The position numbers and the translations under genes are program-made. Shown piece after piece: positions 48,505 through 60,462 of a stretch of DNA of 64,000 bases. This DNA is from Cryptomeria japonica (Eukaryota; Streptophyta; Pinopsida; Cupressales; Cupressaceae). Every line of letters starts with the position of its first letter. Within the stretch, counting starts at the first letter, position 1. The notes beneath the pieces were generated by a model. That model worked only from the letters and a program-made list of their open reading frames with translations, had not been told where the DNA came from and searched no databases. The stretch is from positions 309,845,374-309,909,373 of the forward strand of contig NC_081405.1 in the NCBI RefSeq assembly GCF_030272615.1, read 5' to 3'.

Positions 48505-49990
48505 TTCACCTCTATGACTCTAAACTTGCTTAATATGGTAGAAAAATAGGATTTTCCTAAGGACCCTTGTATTACATTTTACCCTAGTGAGACCATTAGA
48601 GCACCCGATGGCCCTTTATGTATAGTTGCGAAGGTTAAGGATATCCCTTGTTGTGGTGCCCTGATTGATCTCTCTTTCATGGTTAATGTCATAACTGAAG
48701 AGTATATTTTCACTTTACGATTACATAAGCCAATCTATGATGCTTTTAATGTTGTTGTGAAGTTATTTGATGGATTTTCTTGTCCTACCATTGGTTCTAT
48801 TACTCTTCATGTTGAAGTCGATACTAAATGATGCCATAGATGTGAACTTTGTTATCATACCTTCTTCTAAGAAATTTCGTGTGAAGTTGGGCTATCCTTG
48901 GCTATCTTCCATGAAGGCTATTTCTTCTCCAATCTATAAGTGTTTTAATTTTCCTCACAATGGAGAAATCATAACTATGAACCATAACTTATTTCGTCCA
49001 TCCAAAAGAACCTCGATGTTCCTATTGATCTCTTTTGGCCTAAACAATTCCAATCTCTTCCATCAAGGAGTGATACTTTTTTTCAATCTTATAAAAAATG
49101 TAAGAACAATATGATTTTATCCTTAAGTCAACCTATATTGCCAACACTTGATATTCCTATTATCCTTCAAGATGACATTCTTCCCCTCTCACATAGAACT
49201 AATCTCCCTCCTAAGGAAAATTTTCCACCTACTTCTATGGATGTGTATTTACCTTCTCTTAAGGAGAAAACCAATATTCTCTCCTAAGGTTAGACCTATA
49301 CCTCCTCCTCATGATAGATGTGGTCTCCTTCCTACACTTGATATTCCTTCTTTCTATGGCGTAGTTCCACCTCCTTCCTCTTATTGAGAGAAGAGGTCTG
49401 CTTCTCCTATTGTTCAACCTAAAAGACCTCAAGCTCAACCTTCAACTATCAAGGAGAGAAACATCCCTACTGTTTCAAATGTTCCTCCTCCTTATCCTTC
49501 CACTAAGACTCGACGGACTCGTTGTGCGAGAGTATGTCGACAAAGATGCTCTGTTTGAGATTGTGAATTTATCCCTCAAAATAATGTCTCCTCAGACTTT
49601 GATAGTTGACATGATTCCATTTTCTCCTAAGCAAGTTGTTCAACCAAGATCTCCAAATCATAAGTTGCATAAAACATATGATGTTTTTACTTCTATTCAT
49701 GTTTTTGCTCCTCTTTATGAAAAAATTTGATGAAGAAATGGGTGAAAATGTTATTCATAATGGCAATACAACTCCTAATTCTTCTGATGGTGAGTATGAG
49801 TATGTTGATGTGGACAAGAATTTATCAAATGAGGTTTCACAAACCCTAATCCTAGCTCCTAGAATCAAACAAAGTGACTTACAACATGAGCATAGTCCTT
49901 GTTTGGATCTTGTGATAGCTCTAGCTGCTATGCTCGATGTCGCTCTTTTGGCATGTTACTCGCCTTCTTGAAATAGTGATCAACAAGATC
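48505..49990 (+). pseudogene. Gypsy-type protease and C-terminal region, no RT
   Basis: 48,640-48,830 has CCGALIDLSFMVNVITEEYI, the retropepsin region (family: LID.GASVNVM), and FDGFSCPTIGSITLHVEV. After a +1 shift, 48,840-49,010 continues with FVIIPSSKKFRVKLGYPWLS and KCFNFPHNGEIITM, the typical protease C-terminal block. Where RT should follow, there is a Pro/Ser/Leu-rich frame (LDVPIDLFWPKQFQ and so on) broken by stops, and an acidic segment at 49,770-49,970. I see no RT, RNase H or integrase motif up to the 3' LTR. Confidence 0.75.
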
Positions 49991-50767
49991 GGGAGGTGGA
50001 TGTCATGCTAGATTAGCGATATTATCACTGCAGATCTTTCTCTCTCTTATCTCTTTCTCTTTTATGACCATTATTCTATCTATATCCCTATTCTTCTATT
50101 GTTCCCTTAATGTCTACTTGGGGATGATGCAAAGCATTGAGATCTCTTCTTGGTCTCTTTCATGTTGACTCAAAAGACATCCTCTCTTCCCTTTCCTCTA
50201 AGGTACTGTCCTTCATTTGGGGAATGTAGATTATTATATTCATATACATACATGATATACATGACTTATCATCCAGCATATTGACCCCAAGGAAAGCGAC
50301 ACTACCTCGTGTTTTGTGTTCATTATCCTTGGGTTTATACCTCTATTGGGGGCTAAATCTGTGCCATAATGTGCTCATTTCTTCTCCTCTCTTGGGTGGA
50401 TCCTACCTTAAATCAATCGCTCCTGATAAGGATCATGTTGTCACTTTAATGTGGGGGCATACACTCTACTCATACTTTCCTTCTTGTGATACTTAGAATT
50501 ACTCAGTGAACTTTTTTTTCCTTTGTAATCTTTAGTATGCTTTCTTTCATGACTCATAGTGAAGGGATCTTTTCTACTTGCACTCATGGTTCTCCTCTTC
50601 TCGATCTTCCTTTTTAAATTGTCAATCAGAGTCATAAGATCTTAAGTCCACTTAGGGCTTGGCACATCTTGCCTCCTTGATTTGGTCAAAGCCTTTCAAT
50701 CTTGTTTCCTTATACTTTACTGACAGTATTGGCATATGCTTATACTCCCGCTAAAGTGAGTGCTAAA
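49991..50767 (+). other. 3' untranslated part of the gypsy-type element
   Basis: No domain. It includes a purine-rich TGTGGGGGCATA at about 50,450 and ends GAGTGCTAAA before the LTR; no classical PPT is clear. Confidence 0.5.
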
Positions 50768-52014
50768 TGTAGTGTCATAAAATTGTGACCCTAGCAATTT
50801 TTTTGACTGCATTAGGGTCCTCATGCATGCAAATTCAAATCCTCTAGGCTGATCAGAGACTGAAGCTTGCTCAACTTGCGGAAACAGATTCTTCCTTGGC
50901 CTCTACGTCACCCTGACCACACTTTGCCCTGGAGAAAGGGGTGGGATAGGGGCATGGAGCCACTTTCCCCCCTTGGATAGGGGTGTTACACACTTTTCCT
51001 CCCAGGATAGGGGTATGGCACCCCTGTCCATGCCCTATTCTGAGGAAGGACCCTTCCTAGAGCTTGCATTGTGGGTTGTGCCTTGGGCGGGAAACTCCCT
51101 TGATGTCTGCCTGTGAAAAAATTCAAATCAAGTAATATGTATTTAAGGGGAATTCATTCTCTTATTTTCATAAGTTTGATAAGGTGAAAATTGGATAAGT
51201 TGGAGAGATTCAAACAATCAATAATTCAAGCATTCAAGCATTCTTTTCCAGCATTGAGCATTCTCAAGTCTCCCTTCAAGGCTAGGTGTTGCATTCAAGT
51301 CAAGGATTCAACAATTAAACAAGAGATTGATTTCAATATTCAATTCCACACAAGAATTTCTATCAGCCTTGCTACTACAACCTCCCTTGAGGTGATGTAC
51401 AATTAAGTGTTTGATTTACATCTACTTGCAAGTACTTTCCTTCATTACTTGGTTAATTACAAAACTGGGGTTTGACCTTAAGGCAAACCCGTAATCTGAA
51501 CCCATCTTCCTATCTTTTCTGTGTGTAAATTGTAGGTGCACAACTATACTTTTGGATTTAGGCTCTATTTGTAGAGGTGGAAAAACCCTTTTCATTTCAC
51601 GGATTTTTCGAAGGATCGTGTACATTCCCGCCATGGTCTGGGAAACTTTTCTTAAAATTTGCAGGGCAACTTCATCTCAACATTTTATTACCAGATCTAA
51701 GTGAACAACTTCATCCCATATTCTGATCTCAAGTTATAATTGCATGTTTTTCACTTTTGCACTACATAATTCAATCAATTTCCTTTCCAAATCAAACAAG
51801 GAAGAGGGGATCAACTTAGCATTCCTGATTCATTGAGAATTCAATCTATCATCTTTAGGTGGAGAGATTGAATCTAGTGAATTATCCTCTTCTCTTGCTA
51901 ATCTAATGGTGAAAAGTGCTTGAATGGTAATCAATAGCAAAACTCTCATCTCTCTTTGAAGGGAGAGGGTAGTTTCCTTCTTGATTTATCATTTACCATT
52001 TTCCCACCATTACA
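50768..52014 (+). repeat. 3' LTR of the gypsy-type element
   Basis: 1,247 bp, TGTAGTGTCAT...CCATTACA. It carries about 266 bp (51,673-51,938) that the 5' copy lacks. TATTTAA at 51,140 is a TATA candidate. Confidence 0.9.
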
Positions 52015-53479
52015 ACTAATAATGTTTATTATGTTGAAGGTTTGAGGTATAATCTATTGAGTATAGGGAAATTGGTGGATAAGGGATTTTAATTACAATT
52101 AAAAAATGGAAATTGCAAAATAATCAATAGATCTGGATTGGAGATTGCAACAAGTACTTAGAAAAAAGGTAATATATTTCATTTCAATTCCAGTGAGAAG
52201 ACATGTTTGGTTTCATAAGTTGATGAGAGTTGGCTATGTCATAAAAGGCTATGTCATATGAATTTTGACTATATTTTAAATATCAGTTCAACTAAGGTAG
52301 TTAGAGATATACCTAAGATTGTGAAGCCCTATAATCCGGTATGTAGGGAATGTCAAATGAGAAAACAGGTTAGAACCTCTTTTAAGAGTATACAAGATAA
52401 ATCTAATAATGTTCTTGATCTTATTCATACTGATTTGTGTGGCCCTGCTAGAGTTAAAAGTTTTCAAGCTGATAGACACTTTATGCTAATCATTGATGAT
52501 TATTCTAGAACGATGTGGGTTCATTTTTTAGGGGAGAAATCCGAGGATTTTGAAAAGTTTAAAATATTTAAAGCTAAAGTTGAGATTGAGACGCGATTGA
52601 AGATCAAATGTTTAAGGTAAGATCATGGTGGATAATTCACATCTGGTGAGTTTAATAACTTTTGTGAGAAGCTTAATATAAGGAGACAACTTTTTGCTCC
52701 CCAGACACCTCAATAGAATGGAGTTGTGGAAAGGAAGAACAAAGCTATCTTGGATGCTACTAGAACAATGATGATGGAAGCTAATCTACCTCATATCTAC
52801 TGGAGAGAAGCAATGAGCACATCAGTGTATACATTCAACATAGTACATATAAAAGGAGAAATCAAAAAGACACCTTATGAATTATGGTTTGACAATACAC
52901 CTACAGTTAAGTATTTCAGAATTTTTGGTAGCAAATGATATATTAGGAGAGATGATATCATTGGAAAATTTGATCCTAGATGTGATGAAGGAATATTTAT
53001 TGGTTATTCTAATGAAAGCAGAAGATATCTAGATGTTATAACAAGAGATTGTAGAGAATTGTGGAGAGCACTAATGTTAAGGTGGGTGAGATAAATAGAA
53101 GTCAAAAAAGATTTTATGAGAAAGAATCGATAGTGGAAATGATCTTAATTGAACTGGTAATGTACCTTTACTGGCACAAAATATTGAACCAGTTACTCTA
53201 GGATTATCAGAAAATTCAACAGTAATTGAAGAACAAGAAAGAGGAATAAAGAGTCAGAAGAGTCCTAGGTATGTGAGGTTGAATCATTCAGAAGATCAAA
53301 TCATTGGCGACAAGAACAATGGAGTGATGACAAGAAGGATATTGGCAACTAATGAGGTATGTTTAATTTCTCAAGTTGAATCGGTATCAGTAATTGAAGC
53401 ATGTAAAGATTAATGTTAGATGAAAGCTATGGAAGAAGAATTAGATTAGATAGAGAAGAATATCACATGGAATTTAGTT
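52015..53479 (+). pseudogene. Copia B protease end and integrase
   Basis: Resumes with NNVYYVEGLRYNLLSIGKL (protease end and GAG-pre-integrase). The HHCC zinc region survives as HKRLCHMNFD...CRECQMRKQ. The integrase core has DLIHTDLCGPARV (first Asp), MLIIDDYSRTMWVHFL (second Asp) and NGVVERKNKAILDATRTMM (Glu), so the catalytic triad is kept. The C-terminal part reaches the RT linker (MKAMEEELD) and is cut by the LINE at 53,480. A frameshift near 52,230 and stops (for example the TAA after CLR at 52,618 and the TAG before NGVVERK) disable it. Confidence 0.9.
53464..53479. repeat. Left TSD of the plus-strand LINE
   Basis: CACATGGAATTTAGTT. The other copy, CACATGGACTTTAGTT, is at 55,901-55,916. 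Copia A has the uninterrupted site (ACATGGACTTTAGTTCCC near 39,872). Confidence 0.88.
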
Positions 53480-53499
53480 ATATGACATCCTCCCCCTAT

Positions 53500-53990
53500 G
53501 GGCTGGATCAAAAATCAATGTGGATGGGATGGCTAAAGGAAATCTTGGCCCAGTCGGGTACGAGGGAGTGGCTAGGAATCATTTTGGTCTATTGGTTTCT
53601 GTTGTGGCACTCCCCGTGGGCCCCCAGTCCAACCACTATGCGGAAGCCAGCACTACCCATATTGGGTTACACATGGCTAAAAGAGAAGGATTTACTAAAG
53701 TCTGGGTAGATTCTAACTCGCTAAACACTGTGAATTGTCTTAGTGGATGCATGGATCCTAGCTGGATGATTGCCAGTCTGATCAAGGACTGTCAAAATAT
53801 AATTAATGAGCTAGTAGATTTCAAAATCTTGCACATATACCAGGAAGGCAACAAGGCGACAGATCTACTAGCCAATCTGGTGGTGGGATACATGGCAACC
53901 AACTGGTGGAGTAGCAGGATGCTTTCCCCAAAAATCTGTGCAAGCTGGCATGTAATTATTACTACATCAAACAATGATATCTCATCATGA
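53500..53990 (+). pseudogene. LINE RNase H domain
   Basis: KINVDGMAKGNLGPVGYEG (catalytic Asp), NHYAEASTTHIGLHMA (catalytic Glu), VWVDSNSLNTVN (second Asp) and LHIYQEGNKATDLLANL (last acidic residue): all four positions of the RNase H active site are present. The open stretch of 157 codons ends at 53,990. This is the C-terminal domain of plant LINE ORF2. Confidence 0.88.
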
Positions 53991-54200
53991 CATGATTGAG
54001 TTGATGGGGAAATGACTCTTTTTGGTTTTCCCTAATCAAAGATCTAGAAACCTCCTCGGCGAATGGATTTCCTGCCTCATTGTGTGGTTTCTTTGCTACT
54101 GCTTTGATATTTTGTGGGTGTGGCCCATTTTCTGTGACTGGTTGGTGCCTTCCTTGGTGAGCCCCATCTCCTATCCTACTATTTGGCAACCGGGAGCATA

Positions 54201-55572
54201 ATGGGAGGGGATAAGAATAGACAAGATCCCTCTACTTGCAAGAAATGGAAGAAGAACAAAGATGTCTGGTAGGAAATCGTCAATGGAGGTCTTGTCCCCT
54301 GCTTGGACCGACTTCATAGCCCCTCTCCTCTGCTTACATAGGCCTTTGTTAACGGATGGAAAAAAGGGAGTCTCAGGGATTATGGCACCGATTATCAGAT
54401 TGATGAAACATTGATGGCGATGGTCACTGGTCTGGCTATGACTAGTAGAAAATTTTATAGGGATAGGAAAATTGGGGAAGAGGACTTCTCGAGTTTCTTT
54501 GACAAGGACAAGGAGCGCTCCAGAGTCACCAAGATGGCCAATGGCGGCTATAATAGAAAATAACTCATGGACCCCTGGGTTGACATGGTTGAGTTTATAA
54601 TGAGGTATATTACTTTGAATGGAAGGTATGCCAACATCTTTTCCTACCATTTCACTATCTTAAATCATTTTAGGCATGGTAAAATCATCATTGTTCCCTT
54701 CTATCTAGCCTACTCCCTTGAAAATAGCTTGGAAAAGCATTTGGAGAACCCTAATAACCCTGTTATCCATGAGGGAGTTATTGTCCTTATCATGGAGCAT
54801 GATAAATCCCTTAAAATTATGTCCCCTCTTGCTGAGACTAGCCTACAGAGTGATATCCAGGATCTCTTTGACTCAGAAATGGACCTAGAAGAAAGTGGGG
54901 TTCATGTTGATGATCCTATATATGAACATGCGGCTAAAGGGGAGATAATGGTCACCCCTGGGATGTTCAGTAGAAAGAATCCTTCCAGATGGGTAGCTAG
55001 AAAATACAAAACCACCAAAAAACTGATCTCCAAGGTCAATCCCCTCACCAAAAAGAAAAAGCTAGAGTCTAAGGACCACTTCCCGAAGATTACAGACCAC
55101 GGGATTAAACAGGATATTCCTATCAATGTCCTAAAAGAAAAACATGGGACCATAGCCAATTAAGAGAATAGTGGGAATTAGAAGACTGGTAATCTGATGA
55201 ATCTATTTATGGAAGCTACCAAAAGCCACGAGAGCTACTGGAAGTGGGTTGAGTGTGAAATTGATACCCTCAAATTGGGGGTTAAAGAGATAATTGATAT
55301 CTTCATTGCTTCCTCTCGACCCAACAAACTGGAGAAACTCATGATTAAGACACAAAAAAGTGTCCCAAGACGTTGAGGTGATGAAATGCAATCATGAAAA
55401 AAGGATTGATAAGGTGGAGCATTCCATGGCAGAGATTAAGAAAAATCTCAAGAACCTGGTTGACATAAGCAAAGAAGCCATGAAAAACAATATTGAGGGG
55501 CTTGAAAAGATTAATAGCATGGTTTCTGATTATAGATCCTATGACAGTGAACCGGTGAAAGATCTTGGATGA
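54201..55572 (+). pseudogene. Additional LINE ORF after RNase H
   Basis: An ATG at 54,201, about 210 bp after the RNase H stop, opens a frame of about 457 codons with roughly five stops (TAG or TAA) and one +1 frameshift near 55,365. The N-terminal half reads MGGDKNRQDPSTCKKWKKNK and YQIDETLMAMVTGLAMTSRKFYR-type residues, then MVEFIMRYITLNGRYANIF and YHFTILNHFRHG. The middle is acidic (SDIQDLFDSEMDLEES), followed by a basic Lys-rich part (KVNPLTKKKKLESKD). The end is a probable coiled coil (KRIDKVEHSMAEIKKNLKNL). The compact globular-then-charged layout resembles plant transposon-associated ORFs (PMD- or Transposase_32-like folds), but I cannot assign a family. Confidence 0.6.
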
Positions 55573-55916
55573 GATGATATGGTTGCTGGAGACAATAAAA
55601 CCACTGGACCCAGTTCTAGATGAGAAGTAGAAGTAGCAACAAGGGTACCTCTAGATTCATTATGGAGGAACTAGAGGAAATCAACAAGATTTCCATCCAA
55701 AAGAACAAGGAGACAGTGCTCTCTTAACTAAGAGATTTTTCTTTTGTTTTGTCTTGTTTATTTGCATTTCCTTTGTTTTCATGATTGCTCGGGGTTGCTC
55801 CCTTGTTTTGATGTTGTTTCATGTTTGTTTGACTGATGGTTAGTTGTTGTAAATCTTTTGGTTTCGGGTCCTTGTAAAACCCGTTTATCTTTATCAAAAG
55901 CACATGGACTTTAGTT

Positions 55917-57360
55917 CTCCGGCCTAAAAATAAGAATGTTATTGGAACTAAATGAGTTTTAAGGAATAAATTGAATAAAGATGGACAAGTGGTAAGGAAT
56001 AAAGATAGATTGGTTTGTAAATGATATTCTTAGAAGGAAGGAATTGATTATGGTGAAACTTTTGCACCAATAGCTAGGATTGAAGATGTAAGATTATTTC
56101 TTGCCTATGTTGCACATAAAAATTACAAGGTCTATCAGATGGATATTAAGTGTGCCTTTCTAATTGGGGATCTTGATGAGGAAGTTTATATTGAGCAACC
56201 TAATAGTTTTTCACTTTCAGATGATAAAAACATGGTTTGCAGGTTAAGGAAAACTTTATATGGATTGAAACAAGCACCTAGAGCTTGGTATGCAAGGTTA
56301 GATAAATATCTTTTGAGGATTGGTTTCACTAAAGGTAATGCTAACATTAATTTATATTATAAAGTTGTTGATGATGATATATTGATTATTGAGCTCTTTG
56401 TTGATGACATCATTTTTAGAGTTGAAGATAAGTTGTGCATGGAATTTCTAAAAATATGGAGAAAGAATTTGAAATATCTATGATTGGGGAAATTAAATTT
56501 TTCTTAGGTTTGTAGATTACTCAGACTCACAAAGGTATTTTCATCTGTCAAACTAAGTATGGTAGGGATTTGTTGAAGAATTTTGGTAAGTAAATCTAAA
56601 CTGGTAAGTACTCCTATGGTTACCAGTGAGAAATTGATAAGGAAAGATGTATCTGCACTGGTAAATCCTACAAGATACAAGTCTACAATTGGAGGTCTTC
56701 TATATTTGACTCAGACTAGGCCTAATATAATGAATGTTGTTTGTATTGCATCGTTATATCAAATTGATCCTAGAGAAAAACATGAAAGTGCAGTGAAAAT
56801 AATTTTTAGATACTTGCAAGGTACATCTGAATATGGTTTGTGGTACCCTAAGGATGATGACTTTACCTTATGTGCATATACAAATGCAGATTGGGTAGGT
56901 GATGTTGATGACTAGAAAAACACTTTCGGTGGAGCTTTCTTTCTTGGAAAGAAGTTGTTTTCATGGATTAGCAAGAAAAAATCATGTACTTCTTTATCTA
57001 CTATTGAAGTTGAGTATGTTGATGTTTCTACTAACTATACACAAGTTCTATGGATGAAGAAAATTTTCGAGGACATTATAGTGCATTGCATTGGACCGGT
57101 AGTTATTCACTGTGATAACTTTGATTCTATAGACATATCAAAGAATCTGGTATTTCACTCTAAGACAAAGCACATATATATCAATCAAGTATAATTTTTT
57201 GAAGGAGAAGGTGGAAGAAAATGAGGTTAGACTAGTTTATGTGAACACTAAGGAATATATTGCAGATAACTTCACTAAACCTTTGCCTAAAGAATCATTT
57301 GAGTATCTTAGAGACATATCAGTGGTTTCTACCCCTCTGATAAAGAACTGATTGATTCTT
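55917..57360 (+). pseudogene. Copia B RT and RNase H
   Basis: Resumes after the LINE's second TSD copy. The RT core 56,139-56,483 has MDIKCAFLIGDLDEEVYIEQ, YGLKQAPRAWYARLD and LFVDDIIF (catalytic Asp pair intact). RNase H at 56,583-57,194 has TRPNIMNVVCIASLYQ, CAYTNADWVGDVDD and CDNFDSIDISKNLVFHSKTK. Frameshifts near 56,040, 56,450, 56,580 and 57,185 and several stops break the frame. It is close in sequence to copia A. Confidence 0.9.
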
Positions 57361-57677
57361 TTTGGCATCAGTCCGATATGCATTATCAGAGATATCATTT
57401 ATTCTAGATTGATGTGGGGATGCTACTACTCAAGCGGAGTAGTTAGCCTTGTGATTCAGTGGTTTTTGATTTTTTCTTTGATATTTATGCCAGATATTTG
57501 GCATTGATGTCAAAGGGGGAGAGATATTCATGTGAAAAAATTTAAGGGATGTATACATTAGGTGGAGAAGTTTTAGAATTTCATTGCTCTATTCTTGGAT
57601 GGGAGATTTGTTTGGCATTTCTTGAAACTTGGATATTTTTCACATGCAGTGTTTTCATCAATGCCAAAGGGGGATAT
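57361..57677 (+). other. Copia B 3' UTR and PPT
   Basis: Homologous to 41,346-41,655, with purine tracts GTCAAAGGGGGAGAG (about 57,508) and AAAGGGGGATAT just before the LTR. Confidence 0.8.
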
Positions 57678-57911
57678 TGTTGGCCATTTGGAGGAAATGA
57701 TTATGTGTTGCATTGATGTTTTGTAATTGATATCAACAGTAGTTGTTTTGGTTGCTTTAGTGGCATCCTTCTGGTCCCTGTAGGTTGTTTGGTTTCTGGT
57801 TAGATTAGATCATGATGATCCAATATGGTCCGATATGTTTGGGTTATGGAATTGGCTTATTAATGCTAATCAGATTCATGTTTAGTCAGTTGGTTTTGAT
57901 CTAGTGATCGA
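57678..57911 (+). repeat. Copia B 3' LTR, interrupted
   Basis: Matches the first 230 bp of 41,656-42,873 and breaks off at about 57,911, where the minus-strand element begins. The junction is uncertain by a few bases because TGTTA(T/G)CC fits both sequences. Confidence 0.82.
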
Positions 57912-60462
57912 TGTTAGCCATAATGCACCACTGAGAGGGGGGTGAATCAGTGGTTCTCAAACTTTTCCCTTTAACTATTCTAGGTAAACATATCGGTTCA
58001 TGGATTCTAACTCAATGTAGACCTACTGGTTAGTGAGGTGACTAAACACAAATGCATTCACACAAAGAGACATCATATAACACTAGTATGTATGAGGAAA
58101 ACCCAAGATGGGAAAAACCTCGGTGAGCAATGCTACTAGAGTCTACTTCTCTAATCCAGCCTCACAATGAATCTCTATTATAATGTTTAGGGAACCAACC
58201 CAAGGATCACCAATCCTTGATTTAGGAAACCAACCCAACGATCACAAATGCCTAACTGATATATGGGCTACAACCGAGAGGAGCTACAACCCCTGCTAGT
58301 TTATGGGCTACAACCCAAAGGAGCTACAACCTCTACACTGAGCCTCAACTCAGTGACCGCAATGAACATTCATAAAAAATAATATCTTGGTTACAAAAGA
58401 GTTTTGTAACCTTTGCACATAACTTCCTTCGGTCGACTAGACACCTTCTCTTCTACACTGGTTCACTCTTCTATTTCTCTCATCTATTGCTGCATTGCCG
58501 ATAACTTCTACTGGTTCACCTCTACTCTTCTTCTACTCTGCTGGATGTTCTCCTCATTGCTATGCTCTTCAGTCCTCTCAAGTGTCTTCCTGTCGGTATA
58601 AGCACCTACCGATTATCTCCTTTGATGCAATCTACCTACTTTACCAATTTCTCAAACCATATCGGTTAATCCTCAATTAAACCCTATCACCAATTTAACC
58701 TTCACTTTCTCAATCACTATTATCTTCTACTATTTTTCACTTAGATTGATTTGTAAAACTAAATCACTTCACAAAAACTTTATCCACTTCCATTCAGCAA
58801 CAACCTTAAATGATTTTTGCTTCCTTATTTATAACTTGGTTTTCTCGTCAAAAGCCAATTCAAATCATAGGCGGTTAGGGTTTCCTCATCAACCTCGAGG
58901 CAAACCAAATACAATTCGATCTAATCTAATATGATCCCCAAACAACTGTTTGCATATCACCACCATTAACATGCCTTCCAATACACATTTTCAAAACTTA
59001 GCAACCACAACCCTGTATCTCGACCTGCATCTGTTAAAATGCCATTAATAGTTATGTTGTTTCCTTCTCAAGGTCTTCTCATAATCGAATTTTCTTGCTT
59101 CAATTCAGGTGCCAACAAGTCCTTGATTTTTCTCTGTCGTCCATTCTTCCTCGAGCTGCACTCCTCTGATCTGATCCACAGATCAGGAGATCCACATTAA
59201 ATGCACACCTATAGAAATACCAATCCCTACATAGCACTTCATCGACTTCTCCAAGCTTGCCACTTCATTTCTACATGGCATCAATGTCAACCTCCATCTC
59301 TGCTAGATCATCTGTGTCGCTATGAATAGGATCATTGACCAAACGCTCAACTGGTTCTTCTTTTCTTCTAGTTTACTAACCTTGTTGGTATCTCACACTT
59401 TACTAGTTAACCTTCATGTCTTCTCATTGCTGAACTACCAGTGGAACACCTTAACTGGTCGCGAGACATGTCTATCCATAGCATGCTCATTCTCATCATG
59501 TAGGAAGTCTTATGTATCTGCACCTTGTCTATATCACTGGTGGACTTACATACGAGTAAACACTCTTGATGAAACCATGTCATCAACCTCCAACTATTTT
59601 CATCATTTTCAGGTCAGTTGCACTCTCTATCTTCAGCTGCTCCACTTTGCCTTCTTCATCATTAGACTAAATATCCTCTCAGCCGGTTTGTCAAGTTGAC
59701 AAATCCATCACTCTTCATTTGCACCAACATCCCAACATACCTTCTCTATCGGTTTAGTGCATAAACCTGATTTCATGCACTTGAGGCATTCCTTTGATTC
59801 ACTAGTAGATCCAGTGTAAGCCTTCATACACTTGCCTTTACCTCTTTTTCATTATCTCACATAACTATAATGCACACTATGCATAATAGGAGATAATCAC
59901 CACTTACCACTGGAGTGACACCTTGACATCTGCTTCCTGTAATGCACTCATGTGACTTCCTTATTTGTGCAACACATCTTCAAATAGGCACATGTGATTC
60001 GGTGTGGGCACATTCATTGTCAGTCATCTCTTCACATGGTGCCTGTATCTTCATTCCGTGGGAGTCCTATTGTTCTGTAACCTCACATCATACTAGTGAC
60101 CTATTCATTCATCTCCTCCGATGTTGATGTGATTTAGGTAACATTCAACCTCTTTATCATAAACAACATCCAAGCATCCTGCTCATTGTCAACACTTCAC
60201 TTATTAGTTAACATACCCTTCTAACCGATGATACAATGTATTGGTAACCTGTCCATTTCATCGACACAAGTCAAACATTAACTTGTGTACCGATGAATTT
60301 AGTGGTCATTCATCTGAATGACATTCTCTTCCTTACCTTATCGGTGTTCTGCAACACAAGGTGACATCAAAGATATCTGATCTTGTACTTTTGCATGGTA
60401 GTGTTTCACAAACAACTCTTCTACCAATAGTCATCCCATACCAGTTCATATCAATGACAACA
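57912..60462 (-). repeat. 3' LTR of the gag-only element (about 2.55 kb)
   Basis: Minus sense: begins TGTTGTCATTG after the PPT region and ends GGCTAACA. It carries the CTGATTCACCCC..CTCTCAGTG terminal motif of copia LTRs here and a TATA box (TTATAAATAA, 58,825-58,834). The inner boundary is inferred; the second LTR lies beyond the window. Confidence 0.7.
58825..58834 (-). promoter_or_regulatory. TATA box in the gag-only element LTR
   Basis: TTATAAATAA in minus sense, about 0.9 kb before the LTR end. Confidence 0.4.

Larger units (their letters stand above)
44268..52014 (+). mobile_element. Non-autonomous gypsy-type element
   Basis: 5' LTR 44,268-46,151 (containing a nested solo LTR) and 3' LTR 50,768-52,014, with TGTAGTG..CATTACA termini and a near-perfect TSD. 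The 4.6-kb interior encodes gag and an aspartic protease but no RT, RNase H or integrase. The sequence after 46,151 (TTTTGGTGAACTTG) is in PBS position but I could not assign a tRNA. It sits inside the copia B protease and is therefore younger than copia B. Confidence 0.88.
53480..55900 (+). mobile_element. 5'-truncated LINE with an extra ORF
   Basis: A 2.4-kb insertion between 16-bp target duplications inside copia B. It begins in the RNase H domain and ends CTTTATCAAAAG, a short A-rich tail after the GGGTCCTTGTAAAACCC sequence often seen at plant LINE 3' ends. Everything upstream of RNase H is missing. Between RNase H and the 3' end lies a long, separate, broken ORF (54,201-55,572). Confidence 0.85.
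41656..57911 (+). mobile_element. Copia B with nested insertions
   Basis: 5' LTR (41,656-42,873), PBS, gag and protease (42,931-44,267), integrase (52,020-53,479), RT/RNase H (55,917-57,360), PPT (AAAGGGGGATAT, ending 57,677) and 3' LTR (57,678-57,911, then interrupted). It was split by the gypsy-type element at 44,268-52,014, the LINE at 53,480-55,900 and the minus-strand gag-only element from 57,912. Without these insertions the remaining parts add up to roughly 6 kb, as expected for copia. All domains carry stops or frameshifts. Confidence 0.88.

Noticed and set aside
59322-59699. 125-codon plus-strand frame
   Set aside because: Antisense to the 3' LTR of the gag-only element, with no family resemblance.
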